From contig CAWJFP010000036.1 in the NCBI GenBank assembly GCA_963842155.1, positions 124,001 through 188,000 of the forward strand: DNA of 64,000 nucleotides, read 5' to 3'. The notes under the pieces are model-generated. The model worked only from the letters and a program-made list of their open reading frames with translations, searched no databases and was not told where the DNA came from. The position numbers and the translations under genes are program-made. This document shows, piece after piece, positions 7,726 to 16,590 of this stretch. This DNA comes from CAWJFP01 sp963842155 (GTDB lineage Bacteria > Pseudomonadota > Alphaproteobacteria > JACZXZ01). The stretch's first letter is position 1. Each line of letters begins with the position of its first letter.

Positions 7726-9451
7726 ATGAGCGCCCTGCTGCCCGCGACCATTCCCCGTCCCTGGGAGAATTCCTATCCCGCCGGCATCCCGACGCGCCTC
7801 GAGCTGCCGGAGCGGCCCTTGCCCGCGTTGCTGGCGGAGGCGGTGGCGCGCTACGCCGAGCGGCCGGCCATCGAGTTTCTCGGCAAGAGCGTGCAGCTAC
7901 CGCGCGCTGGGGCGCCTGGTCGAGCGCGCGGCGGCCGGCTTCCAGGCCCTCGGCGTCAGACCGGGCGTCAAGGTCGGGCTGTTCCTGCCCAATTGCCCCT
8001 ATTACGTGATCTGCCATTATGCCGTGCTGCTGGCCGGCGGCACGGTGGTCAATTACAACCCGCTCTATTCGCCGCGCGAGGTGGTGCACCAGATCGACGA
8101 TTCCGAGACCCGGATCATGGTGACGCTCGATCTCGCGCTGCTCTACGACAAGGTGGCGCTGGCGATGAGCCAGAGCGGGCTCGACAAGATCGTCGTCTGC
8201 CCCTTCGCGAGCGCGCTGCCGTTCCCCAAGAGCCTGCTTTTCTCCCTGCTGCGGCGCAGGGAGCTGGCGCGGCTGCCGGCCGACGCGCGGCATATCTCCT
8301 ACGACGCGCTGATCGCCAACGAGGGCAAGCCGCGCGCGGTGGCGATCGACCCGGCCCGCGACGTGGCGGTGCTGCAATATACCGGCGGCACCACGGGCGT
8401 CCCCAAGGGCGCCGCGCTCACCCACCGCAACCTGTGGGCCAACGTGATCCAGAACGAGCTGTGGTTTCCCGACGCCGAATATGGCCGCGAGCGGCTGCTG
8501 GGGGTGCTGCCGCTCTTCCACGTCTTCGCCATGACGACGGTGATGAACGCCTCCTTGCGTTATGGCGGCGTGATGATCCTCCTGCCGCGCTTCGATCTCG
8601 TCGAGGTGCTCAAGACGATCGACAAGCGGCGCCCGACGATGTTCCCCGGCGTGCCGACGATCTACACGGCGATCAACAACCATGGCGGCCTCGCCCGATT
8701 CGACCTCTCCTCGATCAGGCTCTGCATCTCGGGCGGCGCCTCGCTGCCGCTCGAGGTCAAGCGCCGCTTCGAGGCGCTCACCGGCTGCCGGCTCATCGAG
8801 GGCTATGGGCTGAGCGAGACGGCGCCCGTGGTCTGCTGCAACCCGACGCGCGGGGAGGGCAAGCCGGGCTCGATCGGCTTGCCGCTGCCCGGCACCGAGG
8901 TCGCCATCGCCGCGCTCGACGAGCCGCGTCATTTTCTTCCCGCCGGCGGACGCGGCGAGCTTTGGGTGCGCGGGCCGCAGGTCATGGCGGGCTATTGGCG
9001 GAAGCCCGAGGAGACCGCGCGCTCGATGACGGAGGGCTGGTTCCATACCGGCGACATCGGCACCATGGACGAGGACGGCTATTTCTTCATCGTCGACCGC
9101 CTCAAGGAGGTGGTCATCGCGGGCGGCTACAAGATCTATCCGCGCAACGTCGAGGAGGCGATCTATCTCCATCCCGCCGTGGCCGAGGCCGCGGTGGTGG
9201 GCGTGCCCGACCCCTATCGCGGCCAGACGGTCAAGGCCTATCTGGTGCTGAAGCCGAACGAAACGCTCGACGCCGCCGGCCTCACCGCTTTCCTCGAAAG
9301 CAGGCTCTCGCCCATCGAGATGCCGAAGATCATCGAGTTCCGCGCCTCGCTGCCGAAATCCGCCGTCGGCAAGATCCTGAAGAAGGTCCTGCTCGAGGAG
9401 CCGGCGGCGGCGCCCGCGCCAGGCGCCGGGCGAGGGGAGACGCCGCGATGA
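7726..9451 (+). CDS. Long-chain fatty acid--CoA ligase, frameshifted once
   Basis: The start MSALLPATIPRPWENSYPAG and the frame up to EFLGKSV lead into a second frame beginning YRALGRLVERAAAGFQALGV. The locus is 1726 nt, one base too many for 575 codons, and the extra base is near 7894. The downstream part has the AMP-binding P-loop YTGGTTGVPKGA, the GYGLSET motif and the hinge/A8 region GWFHTGDIG to DRLKEVVIAGGYKIYP, with the catalytic Lys near SAVGKILKK. It activates fatty acids to acyl-CoA for beta-oxidation, in line with the fad genes at 20-25 kb. Apart from the indel, length and motifs are normal. Confidence 0.93.
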
Positions 9452-9696
9452 CGAGCCGCGAGAGCCCCGATCCGCCTCCCGATCTCGACTACGAGATCGA
9501 CATCGCGCACCCGACCGTCCGCGCCAATAACACGGGCCCGCCGGACGGCCAATCCTATCAATATTTCAAGATCGGGCCCTATCGCGACAAGCTCCACCTC
9601 TGGAGCGCTCCGGCGGCGGCGCTCCATCTGCGGAATATCCGTCGCGGCGCCTGGGATCTCGGCGAGCAATTCCAGCGCGAGGCGCTGGTGATTTGA
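9448..9696 (+). CDS. Small hypothetical protein
   Basis: The 82-residue protein starts at an ATG that overlaps the ligase stop (ATGA), so it is translationally coupled. It is rich in Pro and Asp at the N terminus, then has a PPDGQSYQYFKIGPYRDKLH block and ends near GEQFQREALVI. No signal peptide or membrane helix is visible. I do not recognise the family. The tight coupling and the codon bias matching its neighbours support it as real. Confidence 0.6.
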   Translation: MTSRESPDPPPDLDYEIDIAHPTVRANNTGPPDGQSYQYFKIGPYRDKLHLWSAPAAALHLRNIRRGAWDLGEQFQREALVI

Positions 9697-9794
9697 CGGG
9701 GGGAACGGGCATCGCCGCGGCGCCGTGGCGCAAAAGCGCTCGGCAGGCTACAGTGCGTCGGTTCGGGATTTAACTGCTATGTTGGAGGTTGGCT

Positions 9795-10004
9795 ATGCCG
9801 GTAGGCACCGTTAAGTGGTTCAACAGCACCAAGGGCTTCGGGTTCATTCAGCCGGACAATGGCGGGGCGGACGTTTTCGTCCATATCTCCGCCGTCGAGC
9901 GCGCCGGAATGAGCGGATTGGCCGAGGGCCAGAAAGTCTCTTACGAGGAGCAGCGCGATCCCAAGCGCGGCAAGACCTCGGCGGAAAACCTGAAGGCCGT
10001 CTGA
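9795..10004 (+). CDS. cspA: Cold-shock domain protein
   Basis: The protein, MPVGTVKWFNSTKGFGFIQP onward, has both RNP motifs (KGFGFI and DVFVHISAV). It is a 69-residue single cold-shock domain, an RNA chaperone that binds single-stranded nucleic acid. I chose the ATG at 9795 because GGAGG at 9784-9788 lies 6 nt upstream; a TTG at 9789 would add two residues. It stands as its own unit before two other very small genes. Confidence 0.95.
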   Translation: MPVGTVKWFNSTKGFGFIQPDNGGADVFVHISAVERAGMSGLAEGQKVSYEEQRDPKRGKTSAENLKAV

Positions 10005-10104
10005 CCCTTCGAACCCTGCATGGCTGGAAGAGCACCGGGCAACCGGTGCCCTCTCCCGCTATGGGGTCCGGTCATGGCGGGCCGCCTTCAAGAGGAGCGC
10101 TTCG

Positions 10105-10266
10105 ATGGCTTTCAAGCCCAACTACAACCAGCAGCGCGCCGAGCGCGCGCGCGCGAGGGAACAGAAGAAACAAGCCAAACTGCAGCGCCGGCAGGATGAG
10201 GCCGCCAAGCGCGCGGCCGAGCGGGAAGCGCAGCAAAGCTCGAACGGCGGCGTCGAGAACAGCTGA
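10105..10266 (+). CDS. Small basic coiled-coil-like protein
   Basis: A 53-residue reading frame starts MAFKPNYNQQRAERARAREQ and is almost entirely charged (Arg, Lys, Glu, Gln) to its end at VENS. I recognise this kind of short MAFKPNYNQQRAER protein as recurrent in alphaproteobacteria. AGAGGAG at 10091-10097 is a good ribosome binding site. It probably forms one long helix and may bind nucleic acid. The function is unknown. Confidence 0.65.
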   Translation: MAFKPNYNQQRAERARAREQKKQAKLQRRQDEAAKRAAEREAQQSSNGGVENS

Positions 10267-10293
10267 GCTCGGCCCGGAATTCGGAGAACGCCC

Positions 10294-10521
10294 GTGGCGC
10301 GCAAGAAGCAACAGGTCGGCAGCGATTTCGTCCTCTTCGACGTCGTCTATGAGGACGGCGCGCGCACCTCGAACCGCAAGGTGCCCGCGGCCGAGCTCGG
10401 CGGGCTGGAGGGCGACGCCCCGGCCCGCGTCTTCATCGAGGCGCAGGACCGCAAGATCGCCGAGATGTCGGGCAATAGGCGCGGGCGGATCAAGTCGATC
10501 ACCCGCTCGCCGGGATCGTGA
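10294..10521 (+). CDS. Small conserved hypothetical protein
   Basis: The 75-residue protein begins at a GTG (10294) after TCGGAGAA. It reads MARKKQQVGSDFVLFDVVYE and then DGARTSNRKVP and FIEAQDRKIAEMSG. It is soluble and has no export signal. Its position directly behind another very small gene and its alpha-type codon use support it. I know no function for it. Confidence 0.65.
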   Translation: MARKKQQVGSDFVLFDVVYEDGARTSNRKVPAAELGGLEGDAPARVFIEAQDRKIAEMSGNRRGRIKSITRSPGS

Positions 10522-10562
10522 AGGGGGGCGGCAGTTAGGAGGCTGCGGCGAGGGGAGACCTC

Positions 10563-11480
10563 ATGACGAAGAGGGACGACCGGCCGCCGGAAAAATCCGC
10601 CCTCGGCGGGGAGGAGCGCAAATACAGGACCAACCGTCTCGCCGCGCTCTGCGGCGTCACCCCGCGCACCATCCGCTTCTACGAGCAGATCGGGCTGCTG
10701 GTGCCGGAGCGGGCCGGCCGCCACCGTATCTTCAGCCAGGCCGACCGGGGGCGGGTCGACTATATCCGGCGTTGCCGGCGGCTCGGCTTGAAGCTCGCCG
10801 TGATCAAGGAGATGCTCGACCGCCACCGGGTGGGCAAGGACCAGGTGACGGAGATGCGGATCGCGCTGGCCAAGCATAGGCGGCGGCTCGTCGCGCTGGC
10901 GCGCCAGCGGCAGGATATCGCCCACGCCATGGACGAGGTCCAGGCCCAGGAGCGCGCGCTCGTGGCCCAGCTGCGCGAGCACGGCGTCAATGTCGAGGAC
11001 AGCGACCCGATCGCCGGCGCCGAGGAGCCGCTCGACGCGGCGAAGCCGGACGCCTCCCGGGCCGTTCTCCCGCTGATGCCGGAGATGCCGCCGCCGCCGC
11101 CCGACCCGCCGCCGCCCGAGCCTGCGCCGAAGCGCAAGGCGCGGAAGCCCGTGATCGTGACATTCAAGATCGAGAGGACCGTGCCGGTGCGAAGCTACGA
11201 ATCGCCGGGCCGCGTCACGTTTCACCTCGACCCCGAGCCGCCGGTCAAACGGGGGCGTCCGAAATCCCGCCCCATGCCGGAGGAGGAAGAACCGCCCATG
11301 CCGGAGAGGCAGAAGAGGAGGATGAGGGGGAGGGGGAAGGTTGATCGTTCGACGCGCGAGGCGTCTGTCGACTGTTGTGAGGGACTCAAACGCAACAGGG
11401 GACCCCGCGATGACAAAGCGCGCGAGCGCGCGAACGTCCGCGAGGAGGGGCACGACGGGGCTGGAATTGCCGGAGTTTAA
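10563..11480 (+). CDS. MerR family transcriptional regulator with a long Pro- and acid-rich tail
   Basis: Residues about 20-90 form a MerR winged helix-turn-helix (NRLAALCGVTPRTIRFYEQI, then LVPERAGRHRIFSQAD and YIRRCRRLGLKLAVIKEML). A coiled-coil dimerisation helix follows to about residue 140. The rest is unusual: a stretch of Pro repeats and acidic runs where a ligand pocket would normally be. The in-frame end at 11480 overlaps the Avs gene by 4 bp. In another frame, after a shift near 11305, a glutamate/glycine-rich tail ends at a TGA at 11342-11344; this may be the native end if a base is missing. The MerR call is firm; the regulated target is unknown. Confidence 0.85.
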   Translation: MTKRDDRPPEKSALGGEERKYRTNRLAALCGVTPRTIRFYEQIGLLVPERAGRHRIFSQADRGRVDYIRRCRRLGLKLAVIKEMLDRHRVGKDQVTEMRIALAKHRRRLVALARQRQDIAHAMDEVQAQERALVAQLREHGVNVEDSDPIAGAEEPLDAAKPDASRAVLPLMPEMPPPPPDPPPPEPAPKRKARKPVIVTFKIERTVPVRSYESPGRVTFHLDPEPPVKRGRPKSRPMPEEEEPPMPERQKRRMRGRGKVDRSTREASVDCCEGLKRNRGPRDDKARERANVREEGHDGAGIAGV

Positions 11481-11583
11481 CCTCGATGGCTTTTCTTTGC
11501 TGAAACGTCAGTTGGTGCATTGGTATCTTCATCCCAGCGGAGCGCAACAATATTTTCTCCCTCGAGGCGAAGGACGCTATTGA
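11410..11583 (+). other. Possible 5' remnant of a host gene at the island border
   Basis: A plus-strand frame starts at 11410 after an AGGGGA-like ribosome site and reads MTKRASARTSARRGTTGLEL and then PEFNLDGFSLL. It looks like a normal protein start until about 11505, where base composition drops and the reading becomes antisense to the Avs gene. I take it as either a gene interrupted by arrival of the low-GC insert or chance. Support is weak. Confidence 0.25.
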
Positions 11584-14500
11584 ATCTCCGAAAGGCCGGG
11601 GCGCCTGCTTGGTCGCCATCGTTCCACGCCTCTCGCTCGCCAACAAGAATCCAAACACATGCCAATTCATGTCGTGCCAATACCTCATGCCACCAATCCT
11701 CGCGCACGATTAGCCCGCTGTTCTGCGATTGCTGGCTCGACCACGCCACTACCAAACCTTCCTTGTTCCGAGTGATTTGCGGTGTCTCTGGAGATAGGCG
11801 TAAGTTCTCACCTTGCATAAGCCAAGGTGCAATCACGGTTCCGTTCGCACCCTCCGGCAACGTGCGATCAAGATGGGACTCCCAGGAATATTCTTCGACA
11901 GGAAACGCGACGCGATGCGCGAGCTTGCCGGTCGTGCGCGGTCGCCATCTGATTTTGAACCAAGTACCCCGCCAGTATTCATAAAAAAATGGCCCATCCG
12001 TGTACTTCGGCGGCTCCCAACTCCTGATGTCGATATGACTTGCGGCGCGCAGGGACGCCTGAAGCACGGCTGCCCGCGCCGTCGGACACAAAATGGCATG
12101 TGTGAAGCAGAATTCCTGTTGTAGCAAGCCGTGGCCCGAATGCGCGCGGCGCCGTGATTGGCGCGGCGCCTAACTGAGTGTACCACGTCAACCGCAGCCA
12201 TCGCACGCCATTGTTGGTCGCAACCACTCCACATTCATGCGCTGCTCTCGGATCGTCTTCGAAGGGCCAAAACAAACGCGGCGCTCCATCGCGCGTCGCA
12301 ATAGTAGGAGGCGTGGGTACGAGACGCCGGTCAAGGCCGAAAGTTTCGCCATTGCAATGCGTACGATGCTGGTACAAGGTCGGATCCAGATCCCGCTCAA
12401 AGCTAACATCGGTCGCGTAGCGGTATAGCCGCGGTCCACCATCGTCGTAGTCTTCATAGAGCCAGAAATCGTCTACGAGCCGGGAAAGCAACTCGGAACG
12501 TGCAAGCCGTTGATATTTCTTACCAATGCCTTCCACTACAGGCCGGTCACCCGAATCATAATTGCGCTGACCAATATCCTTTCCGAATCGCTTGGATGTC
12601 CAGCCAAGCTGGTAGGCGCGCCGCGTGATCCAGAGCGCTGCGGCCTGTGGCGAAACGTGCGCCACCTTTGCGAAATCGATTCTGCCATCAGCGTGCTGCG
12701 GCCGCCAGGAGCTTTGGTATTCCGCGACCTCGTCGGCAGAAAGGAGAGCCAGAAGCTTCGCTTCAGCGGCCTGCAGTTCTTTTTGCTGATCCGGCGTGGC
12801 TTGGGGCGTGGCTTCCGCTCCGCCAGAAAAGCATCTAGTAACGATAAAGTGTGTCGTTGGAAGTCCGAAAGGAGCCGTTCAACCTCCTTTAAGGCAGACC
12901 ACTTAAGATCGTCGTCATGAAGCTGCAGGCGTTCTTCAAATCGAAAGGCACGCTGGCGTCGCGATGCCACAAGCGGCTTTGACACCGGCACTTTGGTGAA
13001 AATTTCCATTCGGGTGCCGAATCTCATCACCATAAAAATCGCCCAGCTCGCTTGAACAGGAGTGGAGAATATTATCTCCGCCAGCCTTCTTGGCGATTCG
13101 CTCGACACTCGCTTTGCTGGCATTAAATCTCGGCTGAGAGGACCTATAAGGCGGCCGCGCCACCGAAACGTCGAGCGCTCCGTCAATTGCTCCCAGGTCC
13201 TCGGCAGACTCGACAATTCCTGCCGCGTAGTCGCGGAGCAGCAAATTAGGTGGAATGCCTTTTTTTCGAAAAGTATGTTGTATTACGCTGCTCGCGAAGT
13301 GTGTTGCATGACCAAGATCGGGGTGCCTAATCAGCGTTCCATAACCGGCAGCAAGCAAACGCTCGATGAGATAGAGATCGTCGGCATCGACGAAATGCGC
13401 CATCAGCTCTGGAAACAAATCTGGGCAATCAGTTAGTAGCGATGAAAGAGCCTTCGTCGCACGATCGCGAACGGACGGTGCCGTCGAGCAAAACAGCCAG
13501 CAGAGGGTAAGTGCGCAAAGGTGCAAAGTCTCTTTGTCCGCGCTCTCTTTTGGAGCATTGGCGCACCAATCAAGGAGGCGGTTGACAGGATGTTCATCAT
13601 AAACCCCGTCTTGGGAAATCGTCATGGTCCAATTTCTATCGCGCTCCCATGCCTTCCAGCGGTATAGACGATTGTCCAGAAAGATCGCGTTCCAGGGATG
13701 GTCCTTGCGGGGCGCAAGTTCGATGAGGAGCGACACGATGCCGCTCGGACCGCTATTTAGCCGGTTCGCGAGCGTAAGGGTTCGGTCGGTGATTTTGTTG
13801 GGTTCCCGCCAGCGCACGCTTTGCAAAAAAGCATTCTCAATCGTGTTCGCTTGCCAATGTCGCTCCTCCCCTCCAGGGAGCACGTCAACGAACTCAAGAT
13901 CGAATTTCTCCGGCACCTGGATCGATAGCGCTTCGATCAATCCGTTCCATTCCCAAAGTAGACCGCCGTGTTTCGAGTAAGAGAAAACTAAAAGCGCCGT
14001 CGGGAGCAAATGCCGCGCGTATATCGCTTACAATTGTGAGCAATGCATCCGCCATCAAATGATCCTGGAACCGCTGAAAGGCGAATCGGATAACATCGTC
14101 TCTTTCGTTCAATGGATCATCGTTATCCGAACCGTCCGGATGGGGGTCCTCGCGTAATACGCCATTGCTAAGGAGAGCGGAAAGCCAATCGCGTTTGTCA
14201 GATTGGAATCCGACGAATGCGGCTTTCACAACGATTGCGGCATTTGCGCGCTCGACCCAATCGTGGCGACCGTCGGCCATCCTTCTGGCGATGTCGACCA
14301 GCGCTCGCTTGCAGGCGGCCCCGACATCGCCGCCAGTATCCATGTCTTGTGCAAGAGCGCGCGCAATCGAATCCACGTAGAAGGCGAGAAGCTGCTTCGT
14401 GCCAATGAGACCAGTTGGAAACTGGTGACCGCCCCTAGCCGCGATCGCCTCGCAACAACTTCGCAAAAACAGAGGGTTGACGAACTCCGGCGCCAACCAA

Positions 14501-16009
14501 GGCACAGCCGGCCGGGCGATGCCGCGCCGGTCCATATAGACACGCGCAGCGTTCTCTTGCTCCGCGGGATCGGAAAACCCTTGAACCACAACGACAGGAA
14601 ACAGCTGCCGAGCTGCATTGCTCAAAACATGTGGCACAAAGACGTCCCGGCAGCTGACGACCACGGCAAGATTGGGAAATGCAAGCACATCTTTGGCGAA
14701 CGCCTGGAATTCACGTGCCCAGAGCCGACGCAAGGTACCTTCGTTGACGGCGTCGACCACGATGATCCCGCGCCTGCGACTAGAAGCGGCCGCCGCATCG
14801 AGCGCCCCGAGTAATTGGTCTCGGGCTACACTGGCGGGCAGTCCCAATTGGCCTATAATTTGCGACCAAATTTGATCGTTGCGAAATCTATGCCCCAGTA
14901 GCAAAACGCAAACGCCATTGTCTCCGACGATGTTTGCCGCGGTTGCGGCCAATAAATGCGATTTTCCGCTGCCAGCAGCGCCCACGAAGATCGCGCCACG
15001 CGCAATTTCGACATCGAACGATTTTGTGCAGAACAACGCTGCAAGTACGTCGATCGCTTGGGCATAACGGTTGAGCTGATGTCGAAAATATGCGATCGCT
15101 TCCGTCGCCGGCTTTGCTGGCTTAAGTTCATGCACCTTCCGGATGAAATGCCCGATAAGCCGTTCAATCTCTTCTACACTGCGGCGCCAATCTGCAATCG
15201 GCCAAGACAATGCGTTTTCTTCGATGGTAAAGATTATCCGATTCAAACCGGCGCAAGCTGCGTTGAGTTCTTCGATCTTGCGCGCGTCCTTGGCGTGCTT
15301 GCTCCATGGTTCTGGAAGTGAGATAGGAGAGAGTTCGATTATCTCGCGAACGGTAGCCCGAAATCTGCTCATTGGCAACGGGACTATGGCTTAGGACCCG
15401 CAAGACATCTTGAACAGCGACCTCGACATGATCATTGGAATGATATCGCTCGCCCAATGCGGCAATGGCCGAGTCCAGCCAGGCCTGCAATCGCGTTTGT
15501 GTAATCTCAATTGCGCCGAACCAGTAGTCCTGCAAGCCAACGCATTCCGGTCGCGCGAGCGCGCCGACAAGATCGCTTGCGGTCTCAAGAGTGATTTTGA
15601 CGGTGCGCCTTTCGGCAGAGGCGTCCGCTTCCATTCGAGCGCGCGTGCTTTCCCATTGACTCACGCCGGACAAACCACCGCGTCCTGTCGGTCCCGTGAG
15701 ATTACAGGCGATGGAAACTCGATAGGTCGTCAGATCGGGATGCAGGGATATCGCGGCCCTAAAGGAAGCCCGTATTTGTTCCCATCGCACTTCTCGCGAT
15801 CGTGTGAAGAACTTTGCCTGGAGACCGGTCTTGCCTTCCCCGGACAGAAAATAGGCCTCCATACCACCGTCGCCGCCGGCGCCGTCGAGCCGCCACCAAC
15901 TCTCATTTCCTGCCGCGACGGTACGGCGGGCGATTTGGCAGACAAGTTCCTCAAACGCGTCACTCCGGGAGTTGCGATAGAGGCGGATAGAAGAAAAATC
16001 GACGGTCAT
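11477..16009 (-). CDS. Avs-like STAND ATPase with N-terminal nuclease domain (anti-phage), with five frameshifts
   Basis: The locus is 4533 nt and I join it across frame changes near 15381, 13980, 13037, 12828 and 12125, mostly one-base changes in short homopolymers. N-terminal residues about 15-75 look like a PD-(D/E)XK restriction fold of the Mrr/Cap4 kind: AFEELV, then GAGGDGGMEAY, then GLQAKFF. The middle holds a STAND P-loop ATPase: Walker A GAAGSGKS, a GIIVVDAVNE Walker B region, and an RFAFQRFQDHLMADALL segment like the sensor helices of Avs proteins. The C terminus has RPVVEGIGKKYQRLARSELL, close to a block I recall from Avs proteins. Avs proteins bind conserved phage proteins and then cut DNA. 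The Avs subtype cannot be assigned. Once the five shifts are resolved, about 1510 residues are encoded. Confidence 0.75.
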
Positions 16010-16056
16010 TAAGGAGAAGTCCCTTTGGCTCTACCATGGGGCGTGCGAACCCTTAA

Positions 16057-16070
16057 TACAGAATACTGTA
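16057..16070. promoter_or_regulatory. Palindromic site upstream of the Avs gene
   Basis: A perfect 14-bp palindrome, TACAG-AATA-CTGTA, lies 48 bp upstream of the Avs start codon on the minus strand. It could be an operator; it does not match the E. coli LexA box orientation (CTG-N10-CAG) or the alphaproteobacterial GTTC/GAAC SOS box. The role is inferred from position only. Confidence 0.3.
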
Positions 16071-16239
16071 CACAACATTTGGCGGTCTTTGATCTACGGA
16101 GCGAAATTAATGTTGTCAGTCCCGGGGTACCTGCGGCGATCCCGCACGACAACCGGCGCCTCACCTTCCTTGATCAGTCATTGCGCGGCCGGTGCCTCGA
16201 AAGGCGAATCGAGAATCTGGGCCGGAAGGTCGAAGTCGG

Positions 16240-16479
16240 TCATGCGCGCTTTCTTTTCGCCACCGGTCGCTTGGCTATCTTGCGCAGCGGAGGCGACTTT
16301 CTTTTGGCCGCGGGCCGCTTGCTCGCCTTGTGTTTCGGAGGCGATTTTCCGCGGGCCGCGGCGAGTGCGGCGCAAACCGTGCCATCCGTCGGCTGCGGAT
16401 TCTCCGCAAACCGCTCCGCCATTTCCTTAAGGCCCGCAAGAACCGCCTGCTTAATTTGTCGCGACGTTAGATCGGTCAT
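16240..16479 (-). CDS. Small Lys/Arg-rich protein
   Basis: The 79-residue product starts MTDLTSRQIKQAVLAGLKEM; an ATG at 16506 would add nine residues. The second half consists of repeated Lys/Arg/Ala/Pro blocks (SKRPAAKRK, AKRPVAKRKRA) like histone-H1-like tails, so nucleic-acid binding is plausible. The 5' half is a normal amphipathic helix. A further in-frame-looking tail in another frame (DFDLPAQILDSPF) suggests a possible frameshift near 16245. The gene lies between the Avs gene and the sensor kinase. No family is recognised. Confidence 0.45.
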   Translation of the reverse strand: MTDLTSRQIKQAVLAGLKEMAERFAENPQPTDGTVCAALAAARGKSPPKHKASKRPAAKRKSPPLRKIAKRPVAKRKRA

Positions 16480-16590
16480 CGGGTTGCTTCTTCGATTGCC
16501 TTCCATCTCGCCGGGTCTTGAACAATCAAGCCCGTCGAAGCCGATCCGGCGATCAGCACGCGCCCGCCGACCAAGTCCTGCAGGCGCTTG

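Noticed and set aside
7535..9172. 545-residue frame on the minus strand
   Set aside because: It is antisense to the acyl-CoA ligase and has no domain pattern or signal.
16057..16070. SOS (LexA) box before the Avs gene
   Set aside because: The palindrome is TACAG-N4-CTGTA; it has neither the CTG-N10-CAG nor the GTTC/GAAC pattern.
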